From: Inquilinus ginsengisoli_B
GTDB lineage: Bacteria > Pseudomonadota > Alphaproteobacteria > DSM-16000 > Inquilinaceae
Direction of reading: 5' to 3'
Assembly (NCBI RefSeq): GCF_050434925.1
Contig: NZ_JBNDJK010000001.1
Location: 3,906,001 to 3,970,000, forward strand
DNA: 64,000 nt
The first letter of the stretch is position 1. The number at the start of each line of letters is the position of its first letter. The notes beneath the pieces are model-generated. The model had not been told where the DNA came from. It did no database searches and saw only the letters and a list, made by a program, of their open reading frames with translations. A program made the translations under genes and the position numbers. This document shows positions 40,640-49,210 of the stretch, in pieces.

Positions 40640-41502
40640 TGGCCGCGTCGGTGACGGTGGATCGGGCGGCATCGCGGCCGGCCAGGGCCCGCGTGCGAGT
40701 GTCGCCCTGGCATGCGATCGCGCTGATCGCGATCGCGCTGGTCTGCGTCTTCCCGTTCTACTGGATGGTGACGACCAGCCTGAAGGACCAGGCGGTGGCG
40801 CTGGCCTCGCCGCCGGTCTGGCTGTTCGAGCCGACGCTGGACCACTACCGCATGGTGCTGGGCCCGAAGGATGTCGGCCCCAGCCTGCTGAACTCGATCA
40901 TCGTCGCGGTCTCGACCACGGCGCTGGCCATCCTGCTCGGCACGCCGGCGGCCTATGCCCTGGCGCGGTTCGAGTTCCGCGGCAAATCCGACCTGTGGTT
41001 CTGGTTCATCACCAACCGCATGGTCAGCCCGATCGTGCTGGCCTTGCCGATCTTCATGCTGGCCCGCAACCTGAACCTGATCGACACCCATCTGGTGCTG
41101 ATCCTGCTGTACCTGACCTTCAACCTGCCGATCGTGGTGTGGATCTGCGCCGACCAGTTCCGTGGCATCCCGCGCGACCTGGACGATGCGGCGCGGATCG
41201 ACGGCGCCTCGCGCTTCACCGTGTTCTGGCGCATCGCCCTGCCGCTGGCGGCGCCGGGCGTCGCCGTCTCGGCGATCTTCTCCTTCATCTTCTCCTGGAA
41301 CGAGCTGCTCTACGCCCTTGTCCTGACGCGCAGCGCCAGCCGCACCGCGCCGGTGGCGGCGACCAGCTTCATGAGCGGCTACGACCTGCCCTGGGGCCAG
41401 ATCATGGCCACCGGCACGCTGATCGTGCTGCCGGTGATCGTCTTCGCCCTGATCGTCTCACGCCAGTTGGTGCGCGGCCTGACCATGGGCGCGGTGAAGT
41501 AG
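40639..41502 (+). CDS. Carbohydrate ABC transporter permease (MalG-like)
   Basis: The 287-residue second permease has a basic cytosolic N-terminus, six spans, and the EAA loop DLDDAARIDGASRFTVFWRIALPLAAPG, ending RGLTMGAVK. It overlaps the first permease by one base (TGATG). No ATPase gene follows; the next gene is a convergent VapC. This is the second importer in the window that must share an ATPase from elsewhere. Confidence 0.93.
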   Translation: MAASVTVDRAASRPARARVRVSPWHAIALIAIALVCVFPFYWMVTTSLKDQAVALASPPVWLFEPTLDHYRMVLGPKDVGPSLLNSIIVAVSTTALAILLGTPAAYALARFEFRGKSDLWFWFITNRMVSPIVLALPIFMLARNLNLIDTHLVLILLYLTFNLPIVVWICADQFRGIPRDLDDAARIDGASRFTVFWRIALPLAAPGVAVSAIFSFIFSWNELLYALVLTRSASRTAPVAATSFMSGYDLPWGQIMATGTLIVLPVIVFALIVSRQLVRGLTMGAVK

Positions 41503-41507
41503 GGGCG

Positions 41508-41873
41508 TCAGACCGAATAGGGCATCCGAATGCCGGGGTCGCCCACGGGGAAGTCCTTGCTGTTGCGGGTCACCAGCAGGGCTGATCGGCGGCGGGCGGA
41601 CGCCCAGACGATCGCATCCGGCAGCTTGATGCGATGCGCCTTGCGGAGCGTCACCGCCTCTTCGGCGACGCCATCGTCCAGCTCGATCAGAGCGAAGCCG
41701 CGCAGAAAGTCTCTGGTCGCCTGCTCCGTCGCCGGAGCGGTTCCCACCATCACCTCCATCCACGTCACGACGCTGATCGCCTTGTCCGCATGCCGGTCCA
41801 ACTCGCCCCGGGCGTCGGAAATGCCGTTCAGGTAGTCGATCAGGATGTTGGTGTCGAAAACGGCGCTCACCAT
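41508..41873 (-). CDS. vapC: VapC-type PIN domain toxin
   Basis: The 121-residue PIN-domain ribonuclease has the acidic metal-site residues D7 in AVFDTNILIDYL, E in WMEVMVG, and D in LPDAIVWASARRRSALLVTRNSKDF. VapC toxins cut tRNA or rRNA when released from VapB. It overlaps the upstream vapB by seven bases. Confidence 0.93.
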   Translation of the reverse strand: MVSAVFDTNILIDYLNGISDARGELDRHADKAISVVTWMEVMVGTAPATEQATRDFLRGFALIELDDGVAEEAVTLRKAHRIKLPDAIVWASARRRSALLVTRNSKDFPVGDPGIRMPYSV

Positions 41874-42091
41874 TCGCCGCGCAGGGCCTTCTGGTAGTCG
41901 ACGCCGTCCACGACGTCCTGGCCCTCGCGACGCCAGAGGCCAAAGGCGTCCTTTGCGCCAATCTTGCGCCGCTTCGCGAGATAGCTGGCGATCGCCTCAC
42001 GGATGATGGCCGCCCGGGAGGTGTTCTCCCGGGCGCTGATCTCCGTCAGCTCCTCAAGCTGCTCGTTGGGAATGTCGACAAGGGTGCGCAT
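41867..42091 (-). CDS. vapB: VapB-type antitoxin (ribbon-helix-helix)
   Basis: The 74-residue antitoxin begins MRTLVDIPNEQLEELTEISARENTSRAAIIREAIASYL, a ribbon-helix-helix DNA-binding domain, followed by FGLWRREGQDVVDGVDYQKALRGEW, the toxin-binding tail typical of this VapB subgroup. A long AT-rich palindrome 12 bp upstream is the probable operator. Confidence 0.93.
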   Translation of the reverse strand: MRTLVDIPNEQLEELTEISARENTSRAAIIREAIASYLAKRRKIGAKDAFGLWRREGQDVVDGVDYQKALRGEW

Positions 42092-42103
42092 GGCGATTTC
42101 TCA

Positions 42104-42127
42104 TATATGATATCAATATCATATATC
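42104..42127. promoter_or_regulatory. Palindromic vapBC operator
   Basis: Half-sites ATATATGATAT and ATATCATATAT are exact inverses around a central CA, giving a 24-bp palindrome of pure A/T steps with single G and C in DNA of about 70% GC. It lies just upstream of vapB and probably overlaps the promoter, so the VapBC complex would bind here to repress its own operon. Confidence 0.85.
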
Positions 42128-42155
42128 ATCGCCATGCGGCGCGACAAGGGTCGGC

Positions 42156-43208
42156 TCAGCTCTTCCCCGGCCGGTAGAACGCGGCGTCGTCCGGGCCGAT
42201 GCGCTCCGGCCGCCACCAGCGGGCCGGCTGGAAGGTCTTCTCGATGCCGTCGGCCACGCCGAGGGTCAGGGCGAACAGCGCCATGCGCACCGGCACGCCG
42301 TTGTCGGTCTGGCGGAAGATCGCCAGCCGCGGGTCGGTGTTCAGGTCCTGCGCCAGGTCATTGGCGCCCGGCCGGCTGTCGCGCGGCAGCGGGTGCATCA
42401 CCACCGTGTGCGGCATGCCGTGGGCATTCAGGATGCCGAGGCTGATCTGGAAGTCAGGCGCATAGTCGGCCGAGATCTCGCCCTCGGCGAAGCGCTCCTT
42501 CTGCACCCTGGTGGCGTAGATAAGGTCGGCCTTGGTCACGCCGCGCGTCACCTCGTCATGCTCCTCCACCGTGTGGCCGCGGCTGCGGGCGTGCTCGACC
42601 AGCTCGGCCGGCATCCGCAGCGGCTCGGGCGAGACCAGGCTTAGCGTCAGGCCCTGATAGAGCGACAGGATGTGGATCAGCGAATGCACCGTGCGGCCGT
42701 ATTTCAGATCGCCGACCAGGGCGATGCGGGCGCCGTCGACCGGCCGGCCGATGCGCGCGAACTCCTTCTCGATGGTGTAGATGTCGAGCAGCGCCTGGGT
42801 CGGGTGCTCGCCGGCGCCGTTGCCGCCATTGATCACCGGGATGTGGGTGGCGGCGGCGAATTCGTGGATCGCCCGCTCCTCCGGATGGCGCATCACCACC
42901 GTGTCGACATAGCCGGCGACCACCCGGGCAGTGTCGTAGATCGACTCGCCCTTGGCGATCGAGGAGAAGGTGAAGCCGGTGGTGTTGACGACGGCGCCGC
43001 CGAGGCGCTGGAAGGCGGCCTCGAAGCTGAGCCGGGTGCGGGTCGACGCCTCGAAGAACAGGCTGCCCAGCACCGCCCCTTCCAGCACCCGGGTGGTGGC
43101 GCGGCCCTGGGCGACCGGGGTCAGGAGATCGGCGACGCGGAACACCGCGGCGAGCGAGTCGAGGGTCAGCTCGCGCGTCGAGAGGAAGTGCCTGCCTTGG
43201 AAGTCCAT
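42156..43208 (-). CDS. pyrB: Aspartate carbamoyltransferase catalytic subunit family
   Basis: The enzyme joins carbamoyl phosphate and aspartate in pyrimidine synthesis. The 350 residues include the carbamoyl-phosphate motif S55-T-R-T-R59 in FFEASTRTRLSFE, GGNGAGEHPTQALLDIYTI, VGDLKYGRTVHSL (aspartate domain) and HPLPRDSR. It is about 40 residues longer than E. coli PyrB at the C-terminus (FQPARWWRPERIGPDDAAF). It is not beside pyrC as in many alphaproteobacteria, so it could be a second copy. Confidence 0.92.
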   Translation of the reverse strand: MDFQGRHFLSTRELTLDSLAAVFRVADLLTPVAQGRATTRVLEGAVLGSLFFEASTRTRLSFEAAFQRLGGAVVNTTGFTFSSIAKGESIYDTARVVAGYVDTVVMRHPEERAIHEFAAATHIPVINGGNGAGEHPTQALLDIYTIEKEFARIGRPVDGARIALVGDLKYGRTVHSLIHILSLYQGLTLSLVSPEPLRMPAELVEHARSRGHTVEEHDEVTRGVTKADLIYATRVQKERFAEGEISADYAPDFQISLGILNAHGMPHTVVMHPLPRDSRPGANDLAQDLNTDPRLAIFRQTDNGVPVRMALFALTLGVADGIEKTFQPARWWRPERIGPDDAAFYRPGKS

Positions 43209-43270
43209 GGTCTCAGCCCGCGATCCGGAGAGGGGCGGCGCGGTGGGCGCCGATGCGGAGCCGAGTCATC

Positions 43271-44287
43271 TCAGCCTTCGCGGTCTTCCGCAAGCCGTTC
43301 CGCCAGCTTCTCGTCGGTGATCAGGACGTTGACGCAGCGGCGGCGCAGCGCGGCGCGGATGATCCCGAACTTGTAGCTGCCGCCCGACGCCAGCACCACG
43401 GTCGGGATCCGGGACAGGTCGTCCAGCGACAGCGACACCATGCGCCGGTTCAGCGGGTGGTCGACCGGCCGGCCCTCGGCGTCCAGCCAGTTGCCCAGCA
43501 CGTCGCCGACGGCGCCGGTCGCCCGCAGCGCCGCAGCCTCGCGGTCGACGACTCCCAGAGCCAGCATCAGGTTCTGGTCGGAGACGTTGCCGACGCTGAT
43601 CAGCGCCATGTCGGCCGCCTTCGCCTTGTCGTAGATCTCGCGCAGCACGCCACGGGCCAACAGGCCGTCGCGCTGGGCCTCGTCATCGGCATAGACCGGG
43701 GCGGCGAGATAGAAGCGCTCGGCGTCGTGCAGGTCGGCGAAGCGCGAGACGATCTCGAAGGTGTTCTCGCCCGAGCCGCGGGTCATGCTGCCAATCAGCG
43801 AGACCACCGACAGGTCGGTCATCCGCCGCCGCCGGATCGACTGCAGGCCGAGGCGCAGGGTCAGGCCCCAGCCGATGCCGACCAGCATGCCGTCATGCAC
43901 GGTGTTCTCGACATAGCCGCCTAGGGCGACGCCGATGGCGGCGCGGATCTTGTCCTCGTCGCGCGGTGTCGGCACCACCACCGCGTCGCGCAGCCCGTAG
44001 CGCCGGATCAGCGCCCGCTCCAGCGCCACGCAGGAGGCGAGGGGAGACTGGATGCGGATCTGGATCAGCCCGGCCTCGCGGCAGATCTGCAGGATGCGGT
44101 TGACCCGCAGCCGGGTCAGGCCCAGGCGCTCGGCGATCTCGGCTTGGGTCAGGCCTTCGACGAAATAGGCCCAGGCGATCCGGATCTGCTGCTGCTGCTC
44201 GGGGTCGACCGGGAGGTCGGCCGAATCTGACTCCGACACTCGCGGACGGGTCTTCGCGGTCTCCAGGCGGCGGCGCGTCTCGCTCAT
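43271..44287 (-). CDS. SorC/DeoR-family sugar-binding transcriptional regulator
   Basis: The 338-residue regulator has an N-terminal helix-turn-helix (IAWAYFVEGLTQAEIAERLGLTRLRVNRILQICREAGLIQI, about 37-77) and a SorC phosphosugar-binding domain with VGIGWGLTL, LASGGSYKFGIIRAALRRRCVNVLITDE at the C-terminus. Family members sense phosphorylated sugars or polyols. I chose ATG at 44287, giving MSETRRRLE. No sugar operon is adjacent on its strand, so its target may be distant. Confidence 0.92.
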   Translation of the reverse strand: MSETRRRLETAKTRPRVSESDSADLPVDPEQQQQIRIAWAYFVEGLTQAEIAERLGLTRLRVNRILQICREAGLIQIRIQSPLASCVALERALIRRYGLRDAVVVPTPRDEDKIRAAIGVALGGYVENTVHDGMLVGIGWGLTLRLGLQSIRRRRMTDLSVVSLIGSMTRGSGENTFEIVSRFADLHDAERFYLAAPVYADDEAQRDGLLARGVLREIYDKAKAADMALISVGNVSDQNLMLALGVVDREAAALRATGAVGDVLGNWLDAEGRPVDHPLNRRMVSLSLDDLSRIPTVVLASGGSYKFGIIRAALRRRCVNVLITDEKLAERLAEDREG

Positions 44288-44551
44288 CGGTGTCCGGTCC
44301 GGCGTTTCCTCGCTGCCATGGTGCGGGCAGGGCCGGTCTGCTGCAAGCGGTCCTGCAGCCATCCCGGAAACGGAACGGGCCGCGCCGGTGTCCCGGTGCG
44401 GCCCGCTGCCTTTGCGACGATCGAACCATACCAAATCCGGCCGCGGCCGACCAGCCGAGAAGCCGCAGGCCAGATCCGGCCGGGCGCAGGCTTGCCACCG
44501 CCGGCTCGCCCGCCATTTCAGAGGGCGTGCGGCGGCGAGGGGACAGAAGGG

Positions 44552-44895
44552 ATGCGCAGGGGCGATCTGACGCGGCTGATCCGGATCCTGGGGATGCTCG
44601 GCTCCGACCATGACGGGGAGCGGGCGGCGGCAGCCCTGGCGGCGGACCGGCTGGTGCGCGGCAGCGGTTGGAACTGGTCAGACCTGCTGGCGCCGGCCCG
44701 GGTGTCGCGGCCGGTCCGGGCGCAACCGGTGGATCCGCTCACCGACCGGCTCGCTGCCCGGATTCGCGGATGCGGCAGCTGCGCAGCGAGAACGCCCGGC
44801 TGCAGGAGGAGATCCGGCGGCTGAAGCGGCGGCTCGACCTGCGAACCCAACCGTTTCGCCCGGCCGACGAAAAGTCCCCGGCCGTGTCAGGCTGA
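44552..44895 (+). pseudogene. Small hypothetical gene with an apparent frameshift
   Basis: From ATG 44552 the frame reads MRRGDLTRLIRILGMLGSDHDGERAAAALAADRLVRGSGWNWSDLLA, a coding-like helical segment often seen at the start of small alphaproteobacterial proteins. Near 44770 the sensible protein jumps to the next frame, MRQLRSENARLQEEIRRLKRRLDL, a short coiled coil that ends at 44895. One added base would join the two. It may be a broken gene, or the two parts may be separately made. Function unknown. Confidence 0.5.
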
Positions 44896-45007
44896 TCGAT
44901 CGTGATCACGTCGCTGTGCAAGCGCATGTCAGAGTTCACGAACAATTCACGATTGCCGTCAATGATGGCGCTGCCGGGGGTGAGCCGGATCAGCAGGGGT
45001 AGTTCGC

Positions 45008-45370
45008 ATGTGCGGGGAAATATCCAGTTATTATGATCTCTTCTCGGCTCCGTTGGCGGAGCGGTATTTGCAGAAGCTCGACATTGCCCTGGACCACTGG
45101 GAGGTTCACTTCCTGCGCCGTGGGTATGACTTCCTGCAACGCGGGATTCCGGAAGGCGCCATCTCCGCGCTGAACTATCTCGAGCTGCCGACCGAGCGTC
45201 GGGCGGTCGTGTTCACCGGTCCGATGCCGGTCACGCCGCTGACCGGCCGCGAGGCGGAGGAGATCCGCCGCGGGCTCGGGCACGTCATCGCCAGGGAGGC
45301 GAAGCGGATGGCGATTTCGGCGCCGCCGGAAGTGGCCTCCGACCGGATGCCGATGGCGCGAGTCGGCTAG
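45008..45370 (+). CDS. Uncharacterised 120-residue protein
   Basis: I do not recognise this protein. It begins MCGEISSYYDLFSAPLAERYLQKLDIALDHWEVHFLRRGYDF and has no signal peptide or span, with an amphipathic helical look and a C-terminal E/R-rich segment. GGGG lies upstream of the ATG, and the region before it (44900-45000) has lower GC and a possible promoter. The 3' end overlaps the convergent dehydrogenase by four bases. Confidence 0.6.
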   Translation: MCGEISSYYDLFSAPLAERYLQKLDIALDHWEVHFLRRGYDFLQRGIPEGAISALNYLELPTERRAVVFTGPMPVTPLTGREAEEIRRGLGHVIAREAKRMAISAPPEVASDRMPMARVG

Positions 45371-46377
45371 ACTTCGACCAGCGCCTTGATCACTCCGGCC
45401 TCGGGACGGCTCCAGCCCGGCACCTGGGTCGGCACGTCGGCGAGGCTGCCGCGATGGGTGCCGAGGGCCGCGGTCGGCACATGCCCGGCCCGCATCGACG
45501 CCAGCACATGTTCGAAATCCTCGCGCGTGGCGTTGCGGCTGGCCAGCAGCGTGGTCTCGCGCTTGTGGAATTCGGGATCGGAGAAGCCGATCTCGCCGAG
45601 GACGATGCCCAGCAGCACATAGGCGCCGGCATGGGCGACGTAGGAGAAGCCCTTGCGCATCGCCGCCGGGCTGCCGGTGGCGTCGACCACCAGGTCGAAG
45701 AAGTCGCCGTCGGTCGCCTGCCGCAGTCGGTCGTCGATGTCGCCGCCGCCCTCGAACACCGCATCGGCCCGCAGCACGTCGCGGCTGAAGGCGAGGCGGC
45801 CCGGATTGAGGTCCAGCACGCTGACATGGGCGCCGCGCAGCCTGGCGAAGATGGTCGCGGCGATGCCGATCGGCCCGGCGCCGACCACCAGCACCCGGTC
45901 ACCTTCGCCCGGCGCGCCGCGGCGGATGCCATGCGCGCCGATCGCCAGGAACTCGACCATCGCCGCCTGGTCGAGGCTCAAGCCCTCCGCCGGCACGACA
46001 TTCTGCTCCGGCACCGACAGGAATTCGCACAGGCCCCCGTCGCGATGCACGCCCAGCACCGACAGGGTCTTGCAGCAATTGGTGCGGCCGCGCCGGCAGG
46101 CGCCGCAGCTGCCGCAATGCAGATAGGGCTGGATGGCGACGACCTGGCCCGGGCGGAAGGCGCTGCCGGCATCGGCCTCCACCACCTCGGCGCCGAGCTC
46201 ATGGCCGATGACCCGCGGATACTCGAAGTAAGGCTGGTTGCCCTTGTAGATGTGATAGTCGGTGCCGCAGATGCCGACCCGGCGGATCCGCACCAGCACC
46301 TCGCCCGGGCGGCGCTGCGGCTCCGGCCGGTCGATCAGGCGCAGGGTCTCGGGCTTCTCGCAGAGGATCGCTTTCAT
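45367..46377 (-). CDS. Zinc-dependent medium-chain alcohol dehydrogenase (sugar-alcohol/sugar-acid type)
   Basis: The 336-residue MDR enzyme has catalytic zinc ligands C37 and H59-E60 (GICGTDYHIYKGNQPYFEYPRVIGHE) and the structural zinc cysteines C88, C91, C94 and C102. The Rossmann motif VLVVGAGPIGIAATIFARLRG binds NAD(P). GTDYHIYKGNQPYFxYPRVIGHE resembles RspB and L-galactonate 5-dehydrogenase, suggesting a sugar-acid or polyol substrate. ATG at 46377 (MKAILCEKPE) fits the family better than an upstream start. Confidence 0.93.
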   Translation of the reverse strand: MKAILCEKPETLRLIDRPEPQRRPGEVLVRIRRVGICGTDYHIYKGNQPYFEYPRVIGHELGAEVVEADAGSAFRPGQVVAIQPYLHCGSCGACRRGRTNCCKTLSVLGVHRDGGLCEFLSVPEQNVVPAEGLSLDQAAMVEFLAIGAHGIRRGAPGEGDRVLVVGAGPIGIAATIFARLRGAHVSVLDLNPGRLAFSRDVLRADAVFEGGGDIDDRLRQATDGDFFDLVVDATGSPAAMRKGFSYVAHAGAYVLLGIVLGEIGFSDPEFHKRETTLLASRNATREDFEHVLASMRAGHVPTAALGTHRGSLADVPTQVPGWSRPEAGVIKALVEV

Positions 46378-46535
46378 CGTCGGTCCGTATCGGGTCGGGA
46401 TGGGACGCCCAAATTGATCGGACATATCGCGATTGTCGAGCGCGTTTGACTGGAAAGCCGGACCGGATCTGGGACAGACTGCCGCCCGAGTCCCAAGAGG
46501 CCCGCCCAGGGCCGATCATCCGAGGGAAGCCAGGA

Positions 46536-47366
46536 GTGCAGAGAGTCGCCGAGGCGGCGCGCGGCGGAGAGGCCCCGCCGGCCATCGCGTTTTCCGGGAT
46601 TTCCGTCGCCTATCCGCTGAAGGGCGGCGGGCGCTACGTCGCGCTGGGCGAGACCGACCTGGTGGTGGCCGACGGCGAGTTCACCGCCATCGTCGGCCCG
46701 ACCGGCTGCGGCAAGTCGACCCTGCTGAACGTCGCCGCCGGTCTGGTGCCGGCGGCGTCCGGCGGCTGCACCGTGTTCGGCCGGAAGCTGCAGGGGCTGA
46801 ACCGCGACGCGGGCTACCTGTTCCAGGCCGACTCCCTGATGCCGTGGAAGACCGCGCGCGACAATGTCGCCGTCGGCCTGTCGGTGCGCGGCGTGGCGGG
46901 GAGCGAGGCGCGGGACCGGGCCCAGGCGTGGCTGACGCGGGTCGGGCTGGCATCGATGGGCGACCGCTACCCGCACCAGCTGTCCGGCGGCCAGAAGAAG
47001 CGCGTCGCCCTGGCCCAGATGCTGATCCTGGAGCCGAAGCTGCTGCTGATGGACGAGCCCTTCGGCCCGCTCGACGCCCAGACCCGGATCGTGATGGGCG
47101 ACCTGCTGCTGTCGCTGTGGTCGGCCGAGCGCAAGGCGGTGCTGTTTGTGACACACGATTTGGAAGAGGCGATCGCCCTGGCCGACCGGGTGGTGGTGCT
47201 GTCGGCCGGGCCGCAGGCGCGTATCATCGCCGACCACCGGGTCGGGCTTGCCCGGCCGCGCGAATTGGCCGAATCCCGGCACGATCCCGAATTCACCGCC
47301 CTGCACCGGGCGATCTGGGCAGCGTTGAAGGACGAGGTGATGAAGGCCTATGGCGATGTCGTCTGA
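46536..47366 (+). CDS. ABC transporter ATP-binding protein (TauB/SsuB-like)
   Basis: The ATPase of about 276 residues has Walker A GPTGCGKST, the Q-loop FQADSLMPWKTARDNVAVGL typical of the nitrate/sulfonate/taurine group, signature LSGGQKKRVALAQML, Walker B LLLMDEPFGPLD and FVTHDLEEAI. The start is uncertain; GTG at 46536 has GAGGG upstream, while a TTG at 46446 is possible. Its end overlaps the permease gene by 17 bases. Confidence 0.9.
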   Translation: MQRVAEAARGGEAPPAIAFSGISVAYPLKGGGRYVALGETDLVVADGEFTAIVGPTGCGKSTLLNVAAGLVPAASGGCTVFGRKLQGLNRDAGYLFQADSLMPWKTARDNVAVGLSVRGVAGSEARDRAQAWLTRVGLASMGDRYPHQLSGGQKKRVALAQMLILEPKLLLMDEPFGPLDAQTRIVMGDLLLSLWSAERKAVLFVTHDLEEAIALADRVVVLSAGPQARIIADHRVGLARPRELAESRHDPEFTALHRAIWAALKDEVMKAYGDVV

Positions 47367-48174
47367 GGGGCGTTTCGCAGGCCGGGGCCGCATCCTGTTC
47401 TGGCAGATCGCGGTCGCCGTGATCTGCCTCCTGACCTGGCATATCCTGACCGCCACCAAGATCCTCGACCCGTTCTTCTTCGCCACGCCGCTCGGCGTGA
47501 TCGAGCGGACCTGGAAGGATTTCGCCTCCGGCGTGATCTGGCGCCATCTCGGCGTCACCCTGCTGGAGACGGTGCTGGCCTTCGCCATCGGCTCGGCCGC
47601 CGGCGTGGCCTTGGGCTTCTGGTTCGCCCGGCGGGCCATGGCGGCGGCGGTGTTCGACCCCTACATCAAGGCCGCCAACGCGCTGCCGCGGGTGGTGCTG
47701 GCGCCGATTTTCGCGCTGTGGTTTGGCCTCGGCATCTGGTCGAAGGTGGCGCTTGGCGTCACGCTGGTCTTCTTCATCGTGTTCTTCAACGTCTACCAGG
47801 GCGTGCGCGAGGTCAGCCCGACCGTGCTGGCCAATGCCCGCATGCTGGGGATGAACGACCGGCAGCTGCTGCGCCATGTCTACATGCCCTCGGCGCTGTC
47901 CTGGGTGTTCTCCAGCCTGCACACCTCGGTCGGCTTCGCCCTGGTCGGCGCCGTGGTCGGCGAATATCTCGGCGCCACCGCCGGGCTCGGCTACCGCATC
48001 GCCCAGGCCGAGGGCGTGTTCGACGTGGTCGGCGTGTTCTCCGGCATGCTGGTGCTGTCGGCCTTCGTGGTGGCGATCGATGCTTTCGTCTCGGTGATCG
48101 AACGGCGGCTCCTGGTGTGGCGGCCGGAGAGCGCGGCCGCAGCCTCGGCCCAAGGATTAGGAGGAAACGGATGA
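47350..48174 (+). CDS. ABC transporter permease (TauC/SsuC-like)
   Basis: The 274-residue inner-membrane protein has six spans and the family EAA-like loop ARMLGMNDRQLLRHVYMPSALSWVFSSLHTSVGFALVGAVVGEYLGA. It overlaps the ATPase gene by 17 bases and the binding-protein gene by four (ATGA), so all three are co-translated. Confidence 0.93.
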   Translation: MAMSSEGRFAGRGRILFWQIAVAVICLLTWHILTATKILDPFFFATPLGVIERTWKDFASGVIWRHLGVTLLETVLAFAIGSAAGVALGFWFARRAMAAAVFDPYIKAANALPRVVLAPIFALWFGLGIWSKVALGVTLVFFIVFFNVYQGVREVSPTVLANARMLGMNDRQLLRHVYMPSALSWVFSSLHTSVGFALVGAVVGEYLGATAGLGYRIAQAEGVFDVVGVFSGMLVLSAFVVAIDAFVSVIERRLLVWRPESAAAASAQGLGGNG

Positions 48175-49184
48175 GAACCCTGCTGCGCGGAATCGCGCTG
48201 GTCCTCGGTTTGGCTCTGGCGGTTCCGGCCATGGCGGCGCCGGAGAAGACGCATATCGCTATCGGCGTCGGCGGCAAGCCGCTGCTGTACTACCTGCCGC
48301 TGACCGTCGCCGAGAAGAAGGGCTTCTTCCAGGAGGAGGGGCTGGAGGTCGAGATCAGCGACTTCGCCGGCGGCGCCAAGAGCCTGCAGGCGATGATGGG
48401 CGGGTCGACCGACGTCACCACCGGCGCCTATGAGCACACCATCCTGATGCAGGCCAAGGGCCAGGACATCCGGGCGCTGATCGAGCTCGGCCGCTTCCCC
48501 GGCATCGTGCTGGTGGTGCGCCAGTCGCTGGCCGGCGAGATCAAGTCGGTGGCCGACCTCAAGGGCCGCAAGATCGGCGTCACCGCCCCCGGCTCCTCGA
48601 CCAACTTCTTCGTCAATGCGCTGCTGGCCAAGGAGGGGCTGACGCCGGACGACGTGTCCTTCGTCTCGGTCGGTGGCGGTCCCAGCGCCGTGGCGGCGAT
48701 GCAGCATGGCGAGATCGACGCCATGGCCAATCTCGACCCGGTGATCTCGAAGCTGCAGTCCAGCGGCGCCGCCACCGTCCTGGTCGACACCCGGACGGAG
48801 GAGGGGGTGAAGGCGGTGTTCGGCGGCCCGGTGCCGGCGGCCGTGCTGTACGCCAAGGCGGATTTCGTCGCGGAGAATCCGGAGACGGCGCAGGCGCTGG
48901 TCAACGCCTTCATGAAGTCGCTGCGCTGGCTGGCCACGGCGACGCCAGAGGACGTGGCCGCGGTGGTGCCGGAGGAGTACCTGCTGGGCGACCGCGACCT
49001 CTATGTCGCGGCGGTGAAGGCCTCGCTGCCGATGTACTCGCGCGACGGGCTGATCAAGCCGGAGGGGATGCAGACCGCGCTCGACATCCTGCACCGCTTC
49101 AGCCCGGAGCTGAAGGACGCCCAGATCGACCTGACCAAGACCTGGGACCCGCGCTTCGCCGAGAAGGCGCAGGCGATCAAGTAA
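48171..49184 (+). CDS. ABC transporter substrate-binding protein (NMT1/SsuA/TauA family)
   Basis: The 337-residue precursor has a signal peptide ending AMA. The mature protein shows the NMT1/THI5-like pattern LPLTVAEKKGFFQEEGLEVEI, AGGAKSLQAMMGGSTDVTTGAYEHTI and GRKIGVTAPGSSTNFFVNALL. AGGAGG precedes the ATG. Family ligands range over sulfonates, nitrate, pyrimidine precursors and aromatic acids, so the substrate is open. It ends a compact ATPase-permease-binding protein operon. Confidence 0.92.
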   Translation: MRTLLRGIALVLGLALAVPAMAAPEKTHIAIGVGGKPLLYYLPLTVAEKKGFFQEEGLEVEISDFAGGAKSLQAMMGGSTDVTTGAYEHTILMQAKGQDIRALIELGRFPGIVLVVRQSLAGEIKSVADLKGRKIGVTAPGSSTNFFVNALLAKEGLTPDDVSFVSVGGGPSAVAAMQHGEIDAMANLDPVISKLQSSGAATVLVDTRTEEGVKAVFGGPVPAAVLYAKADFVAENPETAQALVNAFMKSLRWLATATPEDVAAVVPEEYLLGDRDLYVAAVKASLPMYSRDGLIKPEGMQTALDILHRFSPELKDAQIDLTKTWDPRFAEKAQAIK

Positions 49185-49210
49185 GGTCTTCATCGGAACG
49201 GAGCCCGCCG

